Shown piece by piece: positions 24,632 through 36,641 of a DNA stretch of 64,000 bases (the first letter of the stretch is position 1; the number at the start of each line of letters is the position of its first letter). The stretch comes from Diploscapter coronatus (lineage: Eukaryota > Nematoda > Chromadorea > Rhabditida > Rhabditidae): assembly GCA_964036155.1 (NCBI GenBank), contig OZ038422.1, positions 62,085,201 to 62,149,200 of the forward strand. The letters run 5' to 3'. The notes under the pieces were generated by a model, which was given only the letters and a program-made list of their open reading frames with translations, searched no databases and had not been told where the DNA came from. Made by a program: the position numbers and the translations under genes.

Positions 24632-27600
24632 ATGAATTTTGACGAGTCGTTAAATTTAACCTACGATCGAGATTCGTTAACTCCTCTGGTTGAACTCAAA
24701 AAACCGAGCGTTTTAGTGCCTGAAGGGTATGAACTTGTCTTCTTTGAAAATTCGCCAAACTATTTATAATCTAATTTGAAAAGCTCCATCATTTTTCATT
24801 TATTTACACTATCAGAGAGAAATTATCACATTTCCCAAGATGCCTTAATGATTCGAATTAATTAGCACAAAAGTCAGAATATATCTTCAGATGCAATTTA
24901 TATTGGTCCTCTCTAAACGTAACCGGGCCTGAAAACAAGCCGGCCACTTTTAAGGAAAAATACCTGACTTCGAAGCCCAAGAAAGTCAAACAGATTCTTC
25001 ACAATGGTCCGATAAATTTTGATCCATTTTCCAAAGTTGTCAATTTTTAGTCTCCGGTATAGCTGAGGCAGGCAAGTTATTGGCTATTATGGGAAGCAGG
25101 TAAGCAAAAAAAAATGAATTCGTGAAAATCTACAAAATTCAGTGGAGCCGGGAAAACGACGCTTCTGAACGTGTTGACGTCGAGAAATCTGAAGCATCTC
25201 GACGTGCAGGTCTTCTGAACTTTGTTGACGATAATTCTTTGACGTCGGATTAAATTCAGGGTACGATTCTGATGGACGGACATAGGACGAATAAGTGGAA
25301 GATTCGAGAAATTAGCGCCTTTGTTCAACAGCACGATATGTTCGTTGGAACACTCACCGCTAGAGAACATCTGAGATTCATGGTGGGATGATCTTTATAA
25401 TTTTCTTAGAATGTTTACCCAATTCGGAGTTTAAAGAATACTAATCACGTTATTAGAATAGTAATCTTTCCAAAGTTCTATTTTTCCAAAATTGAGACTT
25501 TATATATTCAGGCAAAGCTACGAATGGGGAATCAATACACTTTGAAGCAGAAGTATGACAGGGTTGAGTCTGTCATCAAGCAGGTGCGATTTACATTTCT
25601 TGATTTTAAGGTTAATTTGTTTAAGATGGGTCTGACGAACTGCGCCAATACCCCTATTGGAATTCCCAACTCGGTCAAAGGATTGTCTTGCGGCGAAATG
25701 AAACGGCTGGCCTTTGCTTCGGAAATTTTGACCTGTCCCAAGATATTGTTCTGTGACGAGCCTACGAGGTAAAAATTGGGTTTATAAATCGAAAATTAGT
25801 GGGATATTTTTCATATTTCAGTGGCCTAGACGCTTTCATGGCCGGTCACGTCGTGCAGGCCCTGAGAAGTCTGGCCGACGGGGGCATGACGATCATCATC
25901 ACGATTCATCAGCCCAGCAGTCAAGTTTATGGACTATTTCATAAGTACTGAATTGTGCGACTCAATTTAAAGGAGTCCGTTGCAGTGTCCACCAAAACTA
26001 ATGTTGTCCACTAAAGCGTATTTTCCCCATAAATAGTGAGATTTACACCAGAAATTTATCAAATATCAATTTTTGAACATATTCTTCATTAGTTTTGCCA
26101 ATTTTCCAATTCTTTGACGTTTCCACGAAGGGCATTTTCTGTCTATTATTTGATATTCATGCAAATTTATACAAGTACACAAGTTTTTTTTTTTAATTCT
26201 TTTATTGAAGAGAGGAGAGAAAAGAGAAAGAATTCGAAAGTAAAAAAAATCGAGAATAGTTGATTATAAAACGAACACACAAGTGAATGAATGAATAGTA
26301 TGGAAGTAGAGTAAATTCGGCGAAATATGCAAATTCTAATAATGAAGGCGCTAAAAATGTCGAATGATGTTAATATTCAAGCTGAAAAAAATTGTAGACG
26401 CTATTCTTTGGAATAGTATTTTGATCACTTTCAGTGTTTTAATGAACATTGCATTACTCTTTTCACGTTCTTATCACTCTATTAAAGATAGATTGGTAAT
26501 CTGCCCATTTTAATCGATAGCGTTCTTGAACTGCTATAGTGTAAAAGCATTTTTGTGGACATTGCAACAGTTTTGATGGACAATGCATTAGTAAATTATT
26601 GTTGGTAAACAACACACGCCCCTCACCAAATCTTACAGACGCTTATTTCTTCACACTAAATTTTAGCTTATGCTTGATGGCTTGCGGTCGTACGATCTAT
26701 CTGGGCCCCGTTGAAGAGGCTGTGCCCCTATTTTCGCGGTTGGCTTTTCTTCTCGAAATTTAACAAATTGAACAAATCAGGTGCGGTTTCCCTTGTCCAC
26801 CATATTACAACCCTGCAGATCATCTTATCAGAACCTTAGCGGTGATTGATAGAGACCGAGAGAACTCGCTGAAGAATATCGCGGTAGATAGTGAATTTCT
26901 AAATATCCGAAAATTATGAATTTAGAAAATCCGAGACGGATTTCTGAAATCCCCCCACGGACAAGTCATAGCGGAGATCGGAAAAGCTGATAGGGTTCAC
27001 TTTTCGGAAAATTTAGAATTTTAGAGGAGAAAAATTTAGAAGAGCACTTCAAGCTACAACGACGATAGTTTATTCGGATCGGATAAGAGCTTCTTCAGTC
27101 AAGAGTTCGAATTTTCCTTTCATGACCAAAGAGCATCTTTGAAATCTTTAGATACGCTGCCGGATATTTTGACCAGTTAATGGCGTTGGGCTGGAGATCT
27201 TGGCTCACAGTAATTCGCGATCCGATTTTGCTGAAAGTTCGACTTTTCCAAGTCATTGTGGGTCTTATAAATATTTTATTCCTTTTGAGACGTATTTTTT
27301 TTCAAAATTCCTTTAAAAATGCTCCTCTTCAGATAACTGGACTTATCACTGGAACAGTGTATTTCAACACAAAAATCACTCCGGAAACTATCATTTCGAT
27401 TAACGGAATAATGTTCAATCACATCAGAAACTTGAACTTCATGTTGCAGTTCCCGAATGTTCCGGTAAATACGGAATCTTGTTGCAGTAAGAAAGGAATT
27501 TTAGGTCATAACCGCCGAAATGCCTATAGTTCTAAGGGAAAATGCCAATGGGGTGTATCGGACCAGCACCTATTTCATAGCGAAAAATATCGCCGAGGTT

Positions 27601-28387
27601 TCAAATAACGCTTATTTAAAAAAAAAAAAAAAGCTAATTTGACTAATTTAAGCTACCCCAATACATCGTGCTTCCATTCATTTATAATTTGATCGTCTAT
27701 TGGATGACTGGACTGTATCCGGCAATATTGCCGTTTCTATTTGCTTCCCTCGTAACGATAATGCTTTTGAACGTGGCCATTTCCGTGTGTAAGATATATT
27801 TTTAAAAGTAGATGAAGATCATTTCAAATTCAGCGTACGCAGTAGCAACAATCTTTGGAGATGTGGCAATAGCAATGACCGTGCTCCCAGTCTTCGTCGT
27901 CCCAATCATGGCCTTCGGAGGCTTTTTCATTGCATTCGATACAATTCCAGTCTACTTCGGATGGCTTTCGGCGCTGTCGTATTTCAAGTAAATTGTTTTT
28001 AGAAGTTTATTTAATCTTTCAACTCTTTAACACATAAAATCCGAATGATTTTTCAGATACGCCTACGAAGCGTTCGCCATCAACCAATGGGAGAATATTC
28101 CTGTTATTCCAGGTTACAAATAAGCAAATTTGACAATTTAAGTGAATTCCATCTTAGGATGTCTAAATGCGACCTCGAAGGCATTAACTTCATGTCCTAA
28201 AACGGGACTCGAGGTTATTGAATCGGTAAGGTTGTTTTATTCATTCTTTAATTACGGTCTCACAATTCAGATCGACTTTTCTCCCGACAACAAATGGTTC
28301 GATATTGTCGTGATGTTTGTGATGATCATTGTTCTGAGACTCATTTCGTATATGGCCTTGTTATTTAGAAGTTATAAAAATCAATAA
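24632..28387 (+). CDS. ABCG (white-type) half-transporter, copy A
   Basis: About twenty exons encode roughly 650 residues in the ABCG order, nucleotide-binding domain first. Walker A is GSSGAGKTT, Walker B is [12 protein letters not shown] and the H-loop is [21 protein letters not shown] follows, as in Drosophila White. The membrane part begins [20 protein letters not shown] and includes [29 protein letters not shown] and INQWENIP. The final extracellular loop has paired cysteines and the protein ends in a basic tail. The ABC signature reads LSCGE instead of LSGGE/Q. Half-transporters of this group dimerise to move small organics (pigment precursors, lipids); the worm members are the wht genes, but I cannot say which one. 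The start ATG is at 24632. Joining of the short linker exon near 27046-27110 is inferred. Confidence 0.88.
25974..26600. mobile_element. Insertion in copy A intron with imperfect terminal inverted repeats
   Basis: The intron after the H-loop exon is about 550 bp longer in copy A than in copy B. The extra DNA starts with GTTGCAGTGTCCACCAAAAC (from 25979) and ends with a sequence whose reverse complement reads ATTGTCCATCAAAACTGTTG with a second TGTCCAC block. The arms are about 40 bp and roughly 75% alike. There is no transposase frame. It is absent at the paralogous position, so it was inserted after the duplication, or removed and replaced in copy B. Confidence 0.6.
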
Positions 28388-28397
28388 ATAGTTAGAA

Positions 28398-28640
28398 CTT
28401 GATAGGAATTTCCCTCAGAAAATAGGATTGGATTTCAACAGAAATCATCTGAGTGAGCTGGGTAGGCAAATCCACTCTTCATTGGGGTCTTTGGGGTTTT
28501 TTTTCAATTTGAATGGTTTCGTACCTGCTGGAACATCCCTCCAGTGTTCAGATCGAACACAAGATTGTCGGAGCGCTTCCTGGTCGACTTTCTACCAGTG
28601 TCAGCTTGCTTGACGAGAATAATTGGGATGTCGGGACTGG
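28398..28640 (-). pseudogene. Exon fragment of the SUP-26/RBMS-type gene
   Basis: The stretch is about 95% identical to 37341-37585 in the same orientation. It covers part of one coding exon (minus strand: [20 protein letters not shown]...GMFQQ), its GTACGA donor and the following intron. Neither the rest of the gene nor a promoter is present, so it is a non-functional duplicate. It begins within a few bases of the end of the ABCG duplication unit, where all three loci share TTGATAG. Confidence 0.88.
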
Positions 28641-28741
28641 AGGGTGTTGTCCACCAAAGGTTTTCTATGCAGTAATAAAGTAGAAAACAACTATTTACAA
28701 AGTATAGAATACGCAAATATGGAGAACGGTCTTTATCTACC

Positions 28742-28790
28742 AAACTATATCGTTATCCACTAAAAATTTTTATGGATAACGATAGTTTTT
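28742..28790. repeat. Short hairpin
   Basis: AACTATATCGTTATCCA pairs with TGGATAACGATAGTTTT around a 15-base AT loop. It lies just after the pseudo-exon fragment. It could be an element terminus or a small-RNA hairpin; there is no further support. Confidence 0.5.
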
Positions 28791-30690
28791 TCTATATCGA
28801 TACTTACCAAAATTACTCATGCGCTTTATCAAAAAAAAAAACCATCACAGAAAGCAAAGGCCTAGAATGTTTTCATTTTATGTTTTACATATTTTGATGA
28901 GTAAGTAGTGCAATGATTAGGCAAAAGTACCCATGTAAATTATGAGATTTATGAGGTAGGGAAGTTGTAAATTCAAGATCTAAATAAAGGTAGAATAGGT
29001 AAGCTAAAGAAGAGTAGGAGATAGGGTAAGAGATAGGATAAAGGATAGGATAAGATAGGGAATATAACCGATTAGAGGTATTTGAAATTTTTCATTATGA
29101 CTAGAGACCGCCAGCCATTTTGCCAAATTCACTCTGGCATTACATTTCCTACATTTTTCAGGAACTGAGGTGCCCCTCTAAACATCCCCACCGAAAAAAC
29201 CGCGAAAAAATACGTTACTGATAAAAAATTTGATAAAATTTAACGCGAAAAATCGGAAAAATCGCTCCTTTTCGTGGACAAGGGAAAGGGGCGTGGCCTA
29301 TCTGCAAAAGACACTATGCCGCTCGTTTCCCCTTTCCTTCTCCTGCCTTTGGGGATCTTTTTCTCTGCACTCTCTTTCATTTCAGCATTGGTTTCTTTTA
29401 TATTTTCGCGGATTATCAGGATCTCAGCCGCGCGTCCTAGGATTTTTCTGATTTTTTCACCAAAGACGGACAATTGACCAACCAATCAAAATATGGAATA
29501 AAAAAATATGCGCCTTTCAAAATATGCCTAGAGTGATCCAATTTAGTAAAAACAAAAAAATGCTCATTTTGAAATTAATTTTAAAAATATTTTTTGATAA
29601 AATTTCGATTTTTTCTTTTGAATAGCATAATTAGAGAGTACCAAATTTTATTTTAGTCAAGTTTTCAGACGATTTTAACGATCCCTTGTCAAGATACAGC
29701 ACCGCAAAGGCGAGCATCTATTATTGCCTCGGAAAAAGTTACGCGTCCTAGGATTTTTCTAATTTCTACATATGTTATACATGTCAGCTAAGTGTACCGA
29801 TTTATCAAAAAAATTAAATGTACCTTTTTTATAACTCGAAATATTGGCATTGTCGTAATTTGGTGTGCATTTGACGCGCATTTGCGGACTTTTTTCGCAC
29901 CCCGATCAATAAATCGATATCACCACGTGAAAGAGCGGTATCGAATTGTATAGTAGGTATCGATTGATTATTAAAAACAAAAATAAAAGAAGAGAAATCG
30001 GCGATAATCGAAAGGGTTATCGACTATGGACAATATTGAATCAAGTGAAAGGGGCGGGGCTTGGCGGTCCCTAAATATTGGGTGGAATTTGGAAAACCGT
30101 TTGCGCTCCCTAGCTATATCGATAGGCCAATTACCACGCCTTTTACGCCCAAAGTACGTGGTATTGTGAAAAAAATATTCCAGACGGCGTGACATCCCTT
30201 TCGTTTTTCCTCCTTCTGAAAAGAATGAAAAATCACTCGCTTATATTGAAGCATGGCTGCAAAAGCATATAATTTATATTGCGTGAAGGAGGGATATCAA
30301 AAAGAGACTAAAGGGGCGCCTGCTACGACGAATGTTATGGTGAATTTTGTCTCTCGCTGAGAGACGCAGGAAAAGGAAAAGTGAAAAGGGGAGCCATATA
30401 ACGTAGTGGTGATACGATCGAAAAACTCCAACCCAACCCGAAATTTCGGGTCGGGGTCAACATCCCTGGATTTCCTTATCTCTAAAAGGGAATTGTGTTT
30501 TGCTCTAACGACTTTATCATTGGCCTATCCCTGTCTGTGTTTCAAACGACTTTGTATTATTCCCCGATTAGTCAATCAATTTTCGACATATTTGCCATAG
30601 ATTTTCTCGGTTTTTCTAAAATAAACTTATTTCTTGTTAGAAAGTCTGAACTTTACAATTCAAGACATTTTAGAAAGTCGTATTCCTCAA

Positions 30691-33600
30691 ATGAATTTTG
30701 ACGACCCGCTAGCTTCTTTGGTTGAACTCAAGAAACCGAGCGTCTTAGTGCCTGAAGGGTATGAACTTGTCTTCTTTGAAAATTCGCCAAGCTATCCACC
30801 ATCTATTTGAAAAGCTCCATCATTTTTCATTTATTTACACTATCAGAGAGAAATTATCAAATTTCCCAAGATGCCTTAATGAGTCGAATTAATTAGCACA
30901 ATTCAGAATATATCTTCAGATGCAATTTATATTGGTCCTCTCTAAACGTAACCGGGCCTGAAAACAAGCCGACCACCTTTAAGGAAAAATACCTGACTTC
31001 GAAGCCCAAGAAAGTCAAACAGATTCTTCACAATGGTTCGATAAATTTTGATTCATTTTCCAAAGTTGTCAATTTTTAGTCTCCGGTATAGCTGAGGCAG
31101 GCAAGTTATTGGCTATTATGGGAAGCAGGTAAGCAAAAAAAAATGAATTCGTGAAAATCTACAAAATTCAGTGGAGCCGGGAAAACGACGCTTCTGAACG
31201 TGTTGACGTCGAGAAATCTGAAGCATCTCGACGTGCAGGTCTTCTGAACTTTGTTGACGATAATTCTTTGACGTCGAATTAAATTCAGGGTACGATTCTG
31301 ATGGACGGACATAGGACGAATAAGTGGAAGATTCGAGAAATTAGCGCCTTTGTTCAACAACATGATATGTTCGTTGGAACACTCACCGCTAGAGAACATC
31401 TTAGATTCATGGTGGGATGATCTTTATCATTTTCTTAGAATGTTTACCCAATTCGGAGTTTAAAGAATACTAATCACGTTATTAGAATAGTAATCTTTCC
31501 AAAATTGAGACTTTATATATTCAGGCAAAGTTACGAATGGGCAATCAATACACTTTGAAGCAGAAGTATGACAGGGTTGAGTCTGTCATCAAGCAGGTGC
31601 GATTTACATTTCGTGGTTCTAGAAGTTAGATTTTTAAGATGGGTCTGACGAACTGCGCCAATACTCCTATTGGAATTCCCAACTCGGTCAAAGGATTGTC
31701 TTGCGGTGAAATGAAACGGCTGGCCTTTGCTTCGGAAATTTTGACCTGTCCCAAGATATTGTTCTGTGATGAGCCTACGAGGTAAAATTGGGTTTATAAA
31801 TCGAAAATTAGTGGGATATAGTCCATTGTAAAAAACTTGACAGTCGCAGTGCCCTTCGCACAAGGGGGCGGTGCGAACAGCACGCTTCCCGCTCGCGTCG
31901 CGGCATGCACTGAGTTTCATTATTCAAACTGGATTTCCACTTTCATTTATTTTTTTCAACGTTTTCATCCGTGATTTTTATAATTATTCGGTAATTATCG
32001 ATAATTAACAGATAATTAGGATATAATTACAGAATTTTGCTGAGAAATTATACTCAAGAAATCATTTTATCGAGAAAAACGATAAAAAGTCACGGAAAAA
32101 CACGAAATAAACAGAAAACTAAAACCTGTATCTGTAATTATGTTCTAATTATCGATAATTATCACAATTTTGAAGAAGAAATTCAAAAATCTATTTAAAA
32201 AATAATTTTCAAAAAAATCACTGCAAAATACGGGAAAAATAAGTGAAAAGTGGCTGTTCATTAAATCACCTACAGGTAATTAGCTCTAATTATCGCTAAT
32301 TATCGATGATTACCGAATAATTATAAAAATTACGGATGAAAGCGTCGAAAAAAATAAATGAAAACGAAAATCCAGTTTGAAGAATGAATTCGCAATGCAT
32401 GCCGCGACGCGAGAAGGAAGCGTGCTGTTCGCACCGCCCCCTTGTGCGAAGGGCACTGCGACTGTCAAGTTTTTTACAATGGACTATATTTTTCATACTT
32501 CAGTGGCTTGGACGCTTTCATGGCCGGTCACGTCGTGCAGGCCCTGAGAAGTCTGGCCGACGGGGGCATGACGATCATCATCACGATTCATCAGCCCAGC
32601 AGTCAAGTTTATGGACTATTTCATAAGTACTGAATTGTGTGTCTCAATTAAAAATTTTCACTCAGCTCAGACTTTATGCACCTTTTTTTTTACAAGATTC
32701 CACTTTCGAAGTGGTTGAAGAAGTTTAAGATTATTGTAAATGGATTTTACAGCGAACAAATTTTATAGACGCTTATTTCTTCACATTAAATTTTAGTTTA
32801 TGCTTGATGGCTTGCGGTCGTACGATCTATCTGGGCCCCGTTGAAGAGGCTGTGCCCTTATTTTCGCGGTTGGCTTTTCTTCTCGAAATTTAACAAATTT
32901 AAAAAAAAAAAAAAAAAAAAATCAGATGCGGCTTCCCTTGTCCACCATATTACAACCCTGCAGATCATCTTATCAGAACCTTAGCGGTGATTGATAGAGA
33001 CCGAGAGAACTCGCTGAAGAATATCGCGGTAGATAGTGAATTTCTAAATATCCGAAAATTATGAATTTAGAAAATCCGAGACGGATTTCTGAAATCCCCC
33101 CACGGACAAGTCATAGCGGAGATCGGAAAAGCTGATAGGGTTCACTTTTCGGAAAATTTAGAATTTTAGAAGAGAAATTTTAGCAGAGCACTTCAAGTTA
33201 CAGCGACGATAGTTTATTCGGATCGGATAAGAGCTTCTTCAGTCAAGAGTTCGAATTTTCTTTTCATGACCAAAGAGCATCTTTGAAATCTTTAGATACG
33301 CTGCCGGATATTTTGATCAGCTGATGGCATTGGGTTGGAGGTCTTGGCTCACAATAATTCGCGATCCGGTTTTACTGCAAGTTCAACTTTTTCATATCAT
33401 TGTGGGTTTTACAAATATTTGACAATCATTTTTGAGATGTTTTTTCAAAATTCCTTTTTCACAACTTCTTTTTCAAATTCCTTTTAAAAATGCTGCTCTT
33501 CAGATAGCCGGACTTATCACTGGAACAGTATATTTCAACACACAAATCACCCCGGAAACTATCATTTCGATTAACGGAATAATGTTCAATCACATCAGAA

Positions 33601-34547
33601 ACTTGAACTTCATGTTACAGTTCCTGAGTGTCCCGGTAAATACGGAATCTTGTTGCAGTAAGAAAGGAATTTTAGATCATAATCGACGAAATGCCTATAG
33701 TTCTAAAGGAAAACGCTAATGGAGCGTATCGAATCAGCACTTATTTCATAGCGAAAAATATCGCCGAGGTTTCAAATAACGGTTATTTTAAAGCTAATGT
33801 GACGGATTTAAGCTACCCCAATATATCGTGCTTTCATTCATTTATAACTTGATCGTCTATTGGATGACTGGACTGTATCCGGCAATATTGCCGTTTCTTT
33901 TTTCTTCTTTCGTATCAATAATGCTTTTAAACGTGGCCATTTCCGTGTGTAAGATATATTTTTAAAAGTAGATGAAGATCATTTCAAATTCAGCGTACGC
34001 AGTAGCAACCATCTTTGGGGATATAGCGATAGCAATAACTATGCTCTCAGTCTTCGTCATCCCAATCATGGCCTTCGGAGGCTTTTTCATTGCATTCGAT
34101 ACAATTCCAGTCTACTTCGGATGGCTTTCGGCGCTGTCGTATTTCAAGTAAATTGTTTTTAGAAGTTTATTTAATCTTTCAACTCTTTAACACATAAAAT
34201 CCGAATGATTTTTCAGATACGCCTACGAAGCGTTCGCCATCAACCAATGGGAGAATATTCCTGTTATTCCAGGTTACAAATAAGTAAATTTGACAATTTA
34301 AGTGAATTCCATCTTAGGATGTCTAAATGCGACCTCGAAGGCATTAACTTCATGTCCTAAAACGGGACTCGAGGTTATTGAATCGGTAAGGTTGTTTTAT
34401 TCATTCTTTAATTACGGTCTCACAATTCAGATCGACTTTTCTCCCGACAACAAATGGTTCGATATTGTCGTGATGTTTGTGATGAGCATTGTTCTAAGAC
34501 TCATTTCCTATATGGCGTTGTTGTTTAGAAGTTATAAAAATCAATAA
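30691..34547 (+). CDS. ABCG (white-type) half-transporter, copy B
   Basis: Same exon plan as copy A. All frames I followed stay open: Walker A GSSGAGKTT, signature LSCGE, Walker [11 protein letters not shown]-loop ITIHQPSSQ and the same membrane segments. Exon 1 is nine codons shorter in frame (after MNFDD). Scattered substitutions change a few residues, for example in the exon after the third membrane segment ([16 protein letters not shown] against [16 protein letters not shown]). The Walker-B intron carries a 664-bp foldback insertion that must be spliced out. Nothing suggests a pseudogene. The two copies may form homo- or heterodimers. Confidence 0.87.
31821..32484. mobile_element. 664-bp foldback transposon with about 200-bp terminal inverted repeats
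   Basis: It begins GTCCATTGTAAAAAAC and ends GTTTTTTACAATGGAC. The arms match for about 200 bp at above 90%, including a GC-rich block (GTGCCCTTCGCACAAGG). The paralogous intron in copy A is an exact empty site (GGGATATTTTTCAT). The flanks here are GGGATATA and TATATTTTTCAT, compatible with a 2-bp TA or a 4-bp ATAT duplication. There is no transposase frame, so it is a non-autonomous element, perhaps mobilised by a Tc1/mariner-type transposase if the duplication is TA. Confidence 0.88.
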
Positions 34548-34566
34548 ATAGTTTTAAATTGATAGG

Positions 34567-36641
34567 TTTGAAAAAGTTTTTTCGACACTTCCGCCGTAAC
34601 TTGGAGTCCTATGCCTATGGTGCACTTGTAGCCTGGACGTCGAGGATTCCGAATCTGAAAAGTTTTGTGTGATGTGGTACCTCGAGTTCAAACACCTATG
34701 GAAATAGAATGAATTTATTCCAGAACACATCATCAGAGTTAAGGCGCTATCATCGGGAGTTGATTTGGTTGGGCATTGAATCGGTGAACTTATAAAAGAA
34801 GTCAAAATAACCAAAAACCTAGGCTTCACCAACCCATGCGAAATTTCGTATAACTAAAACAAAGGCAATTCTCGGAGTTTAGGAAAAAATTGAAGAATAT
34901 CTTGGAAAAACAACAAACAATTTTTGAGAGAAAATGAATGTTTACGAAAGAAAAGCTGTACAAAATATTAAATCAAACGATACAGAGAAATGAAAAAGAA
35001 CTTTGAAAATTTCAGAAAAAGCTGTATCGAATGCTAGTAAGTTTAAACAAGAAAATTTTCGGTTTATATACATGTGCCTCTTAATAGAGCGAATAAATAT
35101 AGCTACATGGGGTTTCCTTTTGAAATGGCAATTTAAAACATGACATTATTGATTATCTCCCATACAATGACATCATATTTGAATTGCCACATATAATATG
35201 TGAGTTTAGTGACAAAGGTCGAATCAGATCAGTAAGTGAAGAGCAAAATGATTTTAGATAAATTCCAAAGACTAAATTTGAACCCACTGATCTAATTTTA
35301 CAAGTAGTCGAGTGATTACATATTTTCGAATGAAAATTGAAATATCGTTCAACAAATGAGCTTCTATCGTGACGACCAGTCTTCGCCCTTTAATATTCTG
35401 GTAAAAATTGACTTGCAAAATAATTCCTTTTCTGGAAAATTCCCTCACTTTTTCATTACTTACATATTTTACCTCAAAATGAGTTGATTTTCCAAGATCG
35501 GAAAATCGTCGATTACAAATTTTCGCAAACCAATTTTTGAAATAAATATAAACAAATCTTATGTTTTTCGAGCTGAAAATCGCTGAATTCGCTCAGCGAT
35601 GAAGATTTAATAGAATTTAGAGTTTTAAATAAATGCATCGATCGATGAGTCTTGCGAAAATTTATGGGCACTTTAAAAATTTGCTGTTTTGCCCCATAAA
35701 TTCTCAAATCTGACGATAGGTTCTGTACAAAACTTAAATTAACAACAGAAGAAAAATCTGATCCTTTCAAATCGAAGAGTCATCATCAACTTATATCTTA
35801 AACACATTAGAAAATCTCAAAAAGCCGAATGAATTGAAACAACGAATTTTAAATGAGATAAAATTTTAACACTTAATAGATTTACAATGAATTTTTACGC
35901 AAATTCATCGGAAATCGGGAAGAAAATTCATGTGAAGTGGTTATCTGAGGGCTGAAAAGGCAACTCATTGGAGAAGAATAGCTTAATCGTGTGGGGGATA
36001 CATTTTAAAACTGGGTATTCGGAGATCTCGCAACTTGAAGAAGTATTTCGTCGATTTTGCATATCATCTCTTCGAGTTGCAAGATGGTCCAAATTACCGT
36101 AAACGTGGAATATAGAGTAATTGATACCTTGAATAAGAAAACTCTATAAAAGATGTGAAACGAACAATCAAATATATCGAAGCAAAATTGAGAGACGAAA
36201 CGAGATAGATGTGAGAAACGTGGTGGTGTTTGTAAAAATGAAAGAAACCGAGAAAACGACAAATGAAACGTGTATTGAAGGATTAAATTGGCTGGGTCGC
36301 GCAGCTTATTGTTAACCCAGGCAAATGATAGCTCTCTTCTCAACCAACTACAAACATGAATAAATATGAATTGGTTGACCACATATGGTTATCAGTCAAA
36401 ATAACAAGGAGTAATATTTGAAGAAATGTGTCAAGCCCTTCGAGAAAAATTAATGCTTATCGACTTGACGCGAAAAACGTTCGAATTCACATAGAAAACG
36501 CACAACATCGACAAATTAAAATTGTCCGAGAAAAGAAAACAAGGAAAGTCGGAAAATAACTCAGGAAAAATCCAAGTTTGAGGCGAGTCGGATCGGCACC
36601 TAATATTAGCAACAAGTTGGAGCCTCATGGAACTTCTCGGT
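34567..36641. other. Intergenic region between ABCG copy B and the SUP-26-type gene
   Basis: Convergent 3' ends lie on both sides. AT-rich, without a convincing exon. The minus-strand frame at 34554-34832 has a weak exon-like look after an acceptor at about 34656, but a 15-nt terminal exon at 36642 already ends the RNA-binding protein gene cleanly. Confidence 0.55.

Larger units (their letters stand above)
24410..28405 (+). repeat. Tandem duplication unit, copy A
   Basis: From CTTCCTTATCTCTA at about 24408 to TTGATAGG at about 28405, the sequence matches 30472-34566 almost base for base in exons and introns. The main differences are one insertion in each copy, a 27-nt in-frame deletion in exon 1 of copy B and a 17-bp intron deletion. 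High intron identity indicates a recent duplication. Confidence 0.9.
28388..30690. other. Spacer between the two ABCG copies
   Basis: It holds a fragment of the SUP-26-type gene (28398-28640), a small hairpin (28742-28790), a purine-rich GATAGG-like tract (28980-29060) and a direct repeat of GCGTCCTAGGATTTTTCT at about 29431 and 29742. GC-rich boxes at 29280-29300 and 30050-30070 could be promoter parts of copy B. No intact gene is seen. Confidence 0.6.
30472..34566 (+). repeat. Tandem duplication unit, copy B
   Basis: Second copy of the unit at 24410-28405, in direct orientation, with its own 664-bp insertion at 31821-32484. The right edge is at the shared TTGATAGG; beyond it the sequence differs from that after copy A. 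Confidence 0.9.

Noticed and set aside
34554..34832. Minus-strand frame as an alternative last exon of the SUP-26-type gene
   Set aside because: It would need a 2-kb final intron; a 45-bp intron leading to a 15-nt terminal exon (36642-36656) is simpler and in phase. Kept as only a weak alternative.
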